A stretch of DNA of 8,334 nt from DSOS01 sp035286585 (GTDB lineage Bacteria; Chloroflexota; Anaerolineae; Anaerolineales; UBA4823), in contig DATEDC010000141.1 in assembly GCA_035286585.1 (NCBI GenBank), positions 1-8,334 on the forward strand. Reading direction: 5' to 3'. Positions 5,556-8,334 of the stretch are shown piece after piece (within the stretch, counting starts at the first letter, position 1; every line of letters starts with the position of its first letter). Under the pieces are notes generated by a model. It was not told the DNA's origin and searched no databases. It worked only from the letters and a program-made list of their open reading frames with translations. The translations under genes were made by a program, and so were the position numbers.

Positions 5556-6428
5556 ATGCAAGACCTGACCGAGCACATCCTTGAGCTCGTCCGCTTAGCC
5601 GCCACCGACCTGCCGCAGGACGTGGAAATCGCCCTGCGCCGGGCGGTGCAGGCAGAAGCGCCGGGCTCGGCGGCGCGCAGCGCCCTGGAAAGCATTTTGG
5701 GAAATGTCGAGCTGGCGCGGCGGAATTCCACCCCTATCTGCCAGGACACCGGCACGCCGATTTTCTACGTATACTACCCGGAAGGCTGGAGCACGCGGGC
5801 GCTGCGCCAGCAAATCGAAGCCGCTGTGGCGCAAGCCACAAAGCGAGCCTACCTGCGCCCCAACTCGGTGGACTCGCTGACCGGGGCAAACAGCGGGAAC
5901 AACCTGGGGGGTGAATACTTCCCCACGGTGCACTTTCATGAAATCGAAGGCAATGCCCTGTCCATCGAGCTGATGCTCAAAGGCGGCGGCTGCGAGAACG
6001 TAGGGGCGCAGTATTCGCTGCCCAACGCCCAGCTCGGCGCCGGGCGCGACATGGCCGGCGTGCGCAAAGTCGTGCTGGATGCGGTGCATAAAGCTCAGGG
6101 CAAAGGCTGCGCTCCGGGGATCCTGGGCGTGGCGATCGGCGGCGACCGCGGCTCGTCCTATTACGCCTCCAAGGAGACCCTCTTCCGCCAGCTCGAGGAG
6201 GCTAACCCGAACCCCGAGCTGAGGGCGCTGGAGGAGCGCCTGACCGGGGAAGCCAACCAGCTCGGCATCGGCCCGATGGGCTTTGGCGGCGCCACCACCG
6301 TGCTGGGGACCCGGATCACCAGCCTGAACCGCCTGCCCGCCAGCTACTTCGTCTCGGTTTCGTATATGTGCTGGGCTTACCGCCGTCGGCGCATGACCTG
6401 GCAGGACGGTGTTGCCAGCTATCAATAG
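5556..6428 (+). CDS. class I (iron-sulfur) fumarate hydratase, alpha subunit
   Basis: This is the catalytic cluster-bearing subunit of a two-part Fe-S hydro-lyase that interconverts fumarate and L-malate in the cytoplasm (TCA cycle). The 290-residue protein carries the three cysteines expected to hold the [4Fe-4S] cluster: C62 in PICQDTGTP, C146 in KGGGCENVG and C185 in KGCAPGILGVAIGGDR. Other family blocks are RPNSVDSLTGANSGNN (101-116) and IGPMGFGGATTVLG (238-251). Length matches the stand-alone alpha subunits of archaea and many bacteria, as opposed to the fused E. coli FumA. GGAGG lies five bases before the ATG. The beta subunit follows after 15 bases, so the two are co-expressed. L-tartrate dehydratase (TtdA) or mesaconase activity cannot be excluded from sequence alone, but with no tartrate genes nearby fumarase is the likeliest role. 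Confidence 0.93.
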   Translation: MQDLTEHILELVRLAATDLPQDVEIALRRAVQAEAPGSAARSALESILGNVELARRNSTPICQDTGTPIFYVYYPEGWSTRALRQQIEAAVAQATKRAYLRPNSVDSLTGANSGNNLGGEYFPTVHFHEIEGNALSIELMLKGGGCENVGAQYSLPNAQLGAGRDMAGVRKVVLDAVHKAQGKGCAPGILGVAIGGDRGSSYYASKETLFRQLEEANPNPELRALEERLTGEANQLGIGPMGFGGATTVLGTRITSLNRLPASYFVSVSYMCWAYRRRRMTWQDGVASYQ

Positions 6429-6443
6429 CACTGGGAGGTTACC

Positions 6444-7067
6444 TTGCGCAAGATCAATATCCCTATCAGCGATGAGACTATCCACAGCCTGAAAGTGGGC
6501 GAGCCGGTGGCGCTATCCGGTGTGATGATCACCGGGCGTGACGCGGCCCACAAGTGGATGGTGGAAACCTTCATCCACAAGACGCGCCCGCCTCAGGGCG
6601 ACGACCTGGAGGTGTACGCCGCAATCAAGCCTCTGCTGGACGGCGGCGTGATCTACCACTGCGGCCCGGTGGTCGCCGGGCTAGACACCCGCGAGTACCA
6701 CTTCGTTGCTGCCGGGCCTACCACCAGCACACGCGAGGAGCCCTACCAGGGCGAGGTGATGCACCACTTCAAAGTGAAAGGCGTGATTGGCAAGGGCGGT
6801 ATGGGACCCAAGACGCTGGCTGCCTGCCAGGAAATGCCCGGCGTCTATTTCCACGCCGTGGGCGGCGCGGCTTCGCTGATCGCTCAGACGGTCAGGCAGG
6901 TGCTGGGCGTGCATAAGCTCGAATTCGGCGTACCGGAGGCCATGTGGGTGATCCTGGTGGAAGATTTCCCCGCCGTGGTAACCATGGATTCCCACGGTGA
7001 GAGCCAGCACGCGGCCGTGGAAGCCCGCTCCAGAGCAAGGCTGGAGGAGCTGCTGGCGAAGCCTTAA
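6444..7067 (+). CDS. class I (iron-sulfur) fumarate hydratase, beta subunit
   Basis: This is the swivelling-domain partner of the alpha subunit; the two together form the active hydro-lyase. The 207-residue protein shows the family blocks TGRDAAHKW (30-38), YHCGPVV (71-77), GPTTSTREEPYQGEV (91-105), GKGGMGPKTL (116-125), FHAVGGAASL (136-145) and FGVPEAMWVILVEDFPAVV (161-179). Length is as expected for stand-alone beta subunits. The start is a TTG at 6444, supported by GGGAGG six bases upstream and by the expected N-terminal pattern, in which a short beta strand precedes SLKVGEPVALSG. There is no in-frame ATG in a suitable place. The 15-base gap after alpha indicates one operon. The stop TAA is nested with the stop of the convergent carotenoid gene within TTAA at 7064-7067. 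TtdB-like tartrate dehydratase is the alternative. Confidence 0.93.
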   Translation: MRKINIPISDETIHSLKVGEPVALSGVMITGRDAAHKWMVETFIHKTRPPQGDDLEVYAAIKPLLDGGVIYHCGPVVAGLDTREYHFVAAGPTTSTREEPYQGEVMHHFKVKGVIGKGGMGPKTLAACQEMPGVYFHAVGGAASLIAQTVRQVLGVHKLEFGVPEAMWVILVEDFPAVVTMDSHGESQHAAVEARSRARLEELLAKP

Positions 7068-7837
7068 GACCGCCGCCAGGCCAGCAGTACCCAGGGGTGC
7101 ATGGCGAACAAGCCTGCCAGGGCTGGCCCACCCAGCCCGTTCTGAAAGTCCACCAGCACGCTGCTCAGCCCGATGATGGCGTAGCTGAATACCGCCAGGC
7201 GGGTAAAGCGCCCATCTCCATGGGCGCCTTCGCCCGGCTGGTGGTTTCCCAAATATAAAAACAAAACGAAGGTGACGAAGATCGTCAGCCACCAGCCCCA
7301 GTAGTTCTGCAGGGGCACGCCGAAGTACGCCCCGGGCTGGTCCCACACCCAGTGACCGCCCGCAACCATCATCGGGTCCATCGCCAGGTCCCAGGCGGTC
7401 ATCACCAGGGCGACCAGGCCAGCCAGCTTCAGCCGTCCCCAGCGATTCTCCCAGCCTGCCGGCGCCAGCCGCCGGGCGATCACATAGGAGGGATAGGTCA
7501 TCATGAACCAGGCGACCGGGATGAGGTAAGGCACCAGGCCGAGGAACATGGGACCCAGCTTGTCGGTGTAATGATAAGCGCCGTAAACCCAGCCGGTAGC
7601 CACCCCCACGCTTTCGAACAGCAGACTGACCGCGAAAGTCAAGATGAGCATTAGCAGGGCGGAGCGCCAGCCCAGGAACTGCCCGGCGTGCAGCAGGGCG
7701 AAGGTAAAAGATAACAACGAGACCAGCGGGGTGAAGAACGGCTGGTAAGCCCGCCCAAAGAAGCCACCGATGACGGTGTATGCAGTCAGCAGTGCGTAGA
7801 GGAGCAGGATGGCGAGGGTGAGCTGGCGCAGGCGCAT
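7064..7837 (-). CDS. carotenoid biosynthesis protein, CruF/DUF422 family membrane protein
   Basis: This 257-residue polytopic inner-membrane protein resembles the Caroten_synth (DUF422) family. That family includes the gamma-carotene 1',2'-hydratase CruF and the bisanhydrobacterioruberin hydratase CruF of haloarchaea. Helices are seen at about 5-25, 35-55, 58-76, 96-120, 138-155, 180-198 and 212-229. The conserved segment FESVGVATGWVYGAYHYTD (74-92) contains a glutamate and the YGAYHYTD signature. LGPMFLGLVPYLIPVAWFMM (94-113), AWDLAMDPMM (148-157) and FGVPLQNYWGWW (172-183) follow. The ATG at 7837 has GGAGG upstream with about nine bases of spacing. A small membrane gene ends 71 bases upstream on the same strand. 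The exact reaction is uncertain because no other carotenoid genes are in view; hydration of a psi end group is the family precedent. Confidence 0.85.
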   Translation of the reverse strand: MRLRQLTLAILLLYALLTAYTVIGGFFGRAYQPFFTPLVSLLSFTFALLHAGQFLGWRSALLMLILTFAVSLLFESVGVATGWVYGAYHYTDKLGPMFLGLVPYLIPVAWFMMTYPSYVIARRLAPAGWENRWGRLKLAGLVALVMTAWDLAMDPMMVAGGHWVWDQPGAYFGVPLQNYWGWWLTIFVTFVLFLYLGNHQPGEGAHGDGRFTRLAVFSYAIIGLSSVLVDFQNGLGGPALAGLFAMHPWVLLAWRRS

Positions 7838-7908
7838 GACGGCGGACCTCCGGGAGGGTTGGGGTTGGATTGGGGAAGTATATCACTGGGTGGCGGTAAC
7901 GACCCCCC

Positions 7909-8310
7909 TCACACTCCCTTCACCCGCGGCCAGGCGTGCAGTGCGAATGCGAGCACGCCCCCCGCCTCGGCCAGCCGGCCGGAGAAAGCCAGCCAGGCGC
8001 TTGCTGAGCTGAACGGCGCCAAGGCGAGCAGCCAGACGCCCACGTTGACCAGGACGAAGGCTGCCCAGGCCAGGTTTTCGTCCCCGCGCACCGGCGGGCT
8101 GGGGAAGCGGGGCAGAATCCAGAAAGCCATCCCCATCGCTAATTGGGCTGTCCAGCCGAACAGGACGAACTCGATGTGGGCGGGCAGCAGCCTCCAGAGC
8201 AATGGGTGCAGGGGGATGCCCTTGTGGAACAGCAGCAGGCTGCCGAAGGTGAACCCTAGGGCAAGGTACGCCAGGGAGAAGCGGATCAGCCAGACGCTCA
8301 GCCGCGGCAC
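7909..8310 (-). CDS. small four-helix membrane protein resembling part of haem-copper oxidase subunit I
   Basis: The 133-residue product has four hydrophobic segments at about 5-28, 43-67, 79-101 and 104-126. The second segment, AHIEFVLFGWTAQLAMGMAF followed by WILPR, recalls the helix with a haem-ligand histidine and FGW motif in cbb3/NorB-like oxidase subunit I. A full subunit I has about twelve helices, so this would be only a fragment-like relative. Histidines at 29, 35, 45 and 125 could bind haem, but the copper-centre motifs are absent. GTG at 8310 is the start: GAAGGAG lies seven bases upstream, and an in-frame TGA at 8324-8326 rules out a longer protein. It lies 71 bases upstream of the carotenoid gene on the same strand, so they may share a transcript. 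The gene looks real; the function is not known. Confidence 0.72.
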   Translation of the reverse strand: MPRLSVWLIRFSLAYLALGFTFGSLLLFHKGIPLHPLLWRLLPAHIEFVLFGWTAQLAMGMAFWILPRFPSPPVRGDENLAWAAFVLVNVGVWLLALAPFSSASAWLAFSGRLAEAGGVLAFALHAWPRVKGV

Positions 8311-8334
8311 TTCAGCGCTCCTTCACCCGCCCCC

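Noticed and set aside
5595..6485. 296-codon minus-strand frame opposite fumarase alpha
   Set aside because: It is the antisense shadow of a gene with intact cluster cysteines.
6681..7886. 401-codon minus-strand frame across the fumarase beta and carotenoid genes
   Set aside because: It overlaps two well-supported genes in other frames and its translation is rich in Arg, Pro, Ala and Gly with no domain features.
1..8334. Search for a new defence, mobile or biosynthetic system
   Set aside because: The genes resolve into housekeeping uptake, transport, fumarase and pigment functions, with no transposase, integrase, toxin-antitoxin pair or defence domain seen.

Overview
The window is GC-rich, densely coding bacterial DNA. 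The best guess for its source is a Chloroflexota (Anaerolineae-like) genome. This is an inference from three things: a Thermus-like glucose/mannose-type sugar-binding lipoprotein, an iron-sulfur class I fumarase split into two subunits, and a CruF-type carotenoid protein beside a small haem-copper-oxidase-like membrane protein. No rRNA, tRNA, insertion sequence, phage gene or CRISPR array was seen.

Layout: (1) Positions 1-1365, minus strand: the N-terminal 347 residues of a ComEC/Rec2 DNA-uptake channel, running off the left edge, preceded 37 bases upstream by a 94-residue membrane protein. (2) Positions 1366-1736: an AT-richer gap with no confident gene. (3) Positions 1737-2123: a 71-residue orphan on the plus strand, a tandem hairpin/T-tract terminator and two imperfect 35-bp repeats. 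(4) Positions 2124-5262, minus strand: a sugar ABC importer, ordered binding lipoprotein, MalF-type permease, MalG-type permease, with no ATPase. A strong hairpin separates the binding-protein gene from the permeases, an arrangement that commonly allows the binding protein to be made in excess. (5) Positions 5263-5555: a divergent regulatory region with a candidate plus-strand promoter, a long stem-loop and a possible 21-codon leader ORF. (6) Positions 5556-7067, plus strand: class I fumarase (or a related hydro-lyase) alpha and beta subunits; beta starts at TTG. (7) Positions 7064-8310, minus strand: a carotenoid-biosynthesis membrane protein whose stop codon interlocks with that of the fumarase beta gene, and a four-helix membrane protein resembling part of haem-copper oxidase subunit I.

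Functionally, the importer would bring a hexose such as glucose or mannose into the cell using a shared ATPase encoded elsewhere. The fumarase would interconvert fumarate and malate in the TCA cycle. The two systems share the divergent intergenic region, but no shared regulator is encoded here. Nothing in the window amounts to a clearly new multi-gene system; the most interesting signals are the RNA-level elements in the importer and fumarase leader regions and two small unassigned proteins.
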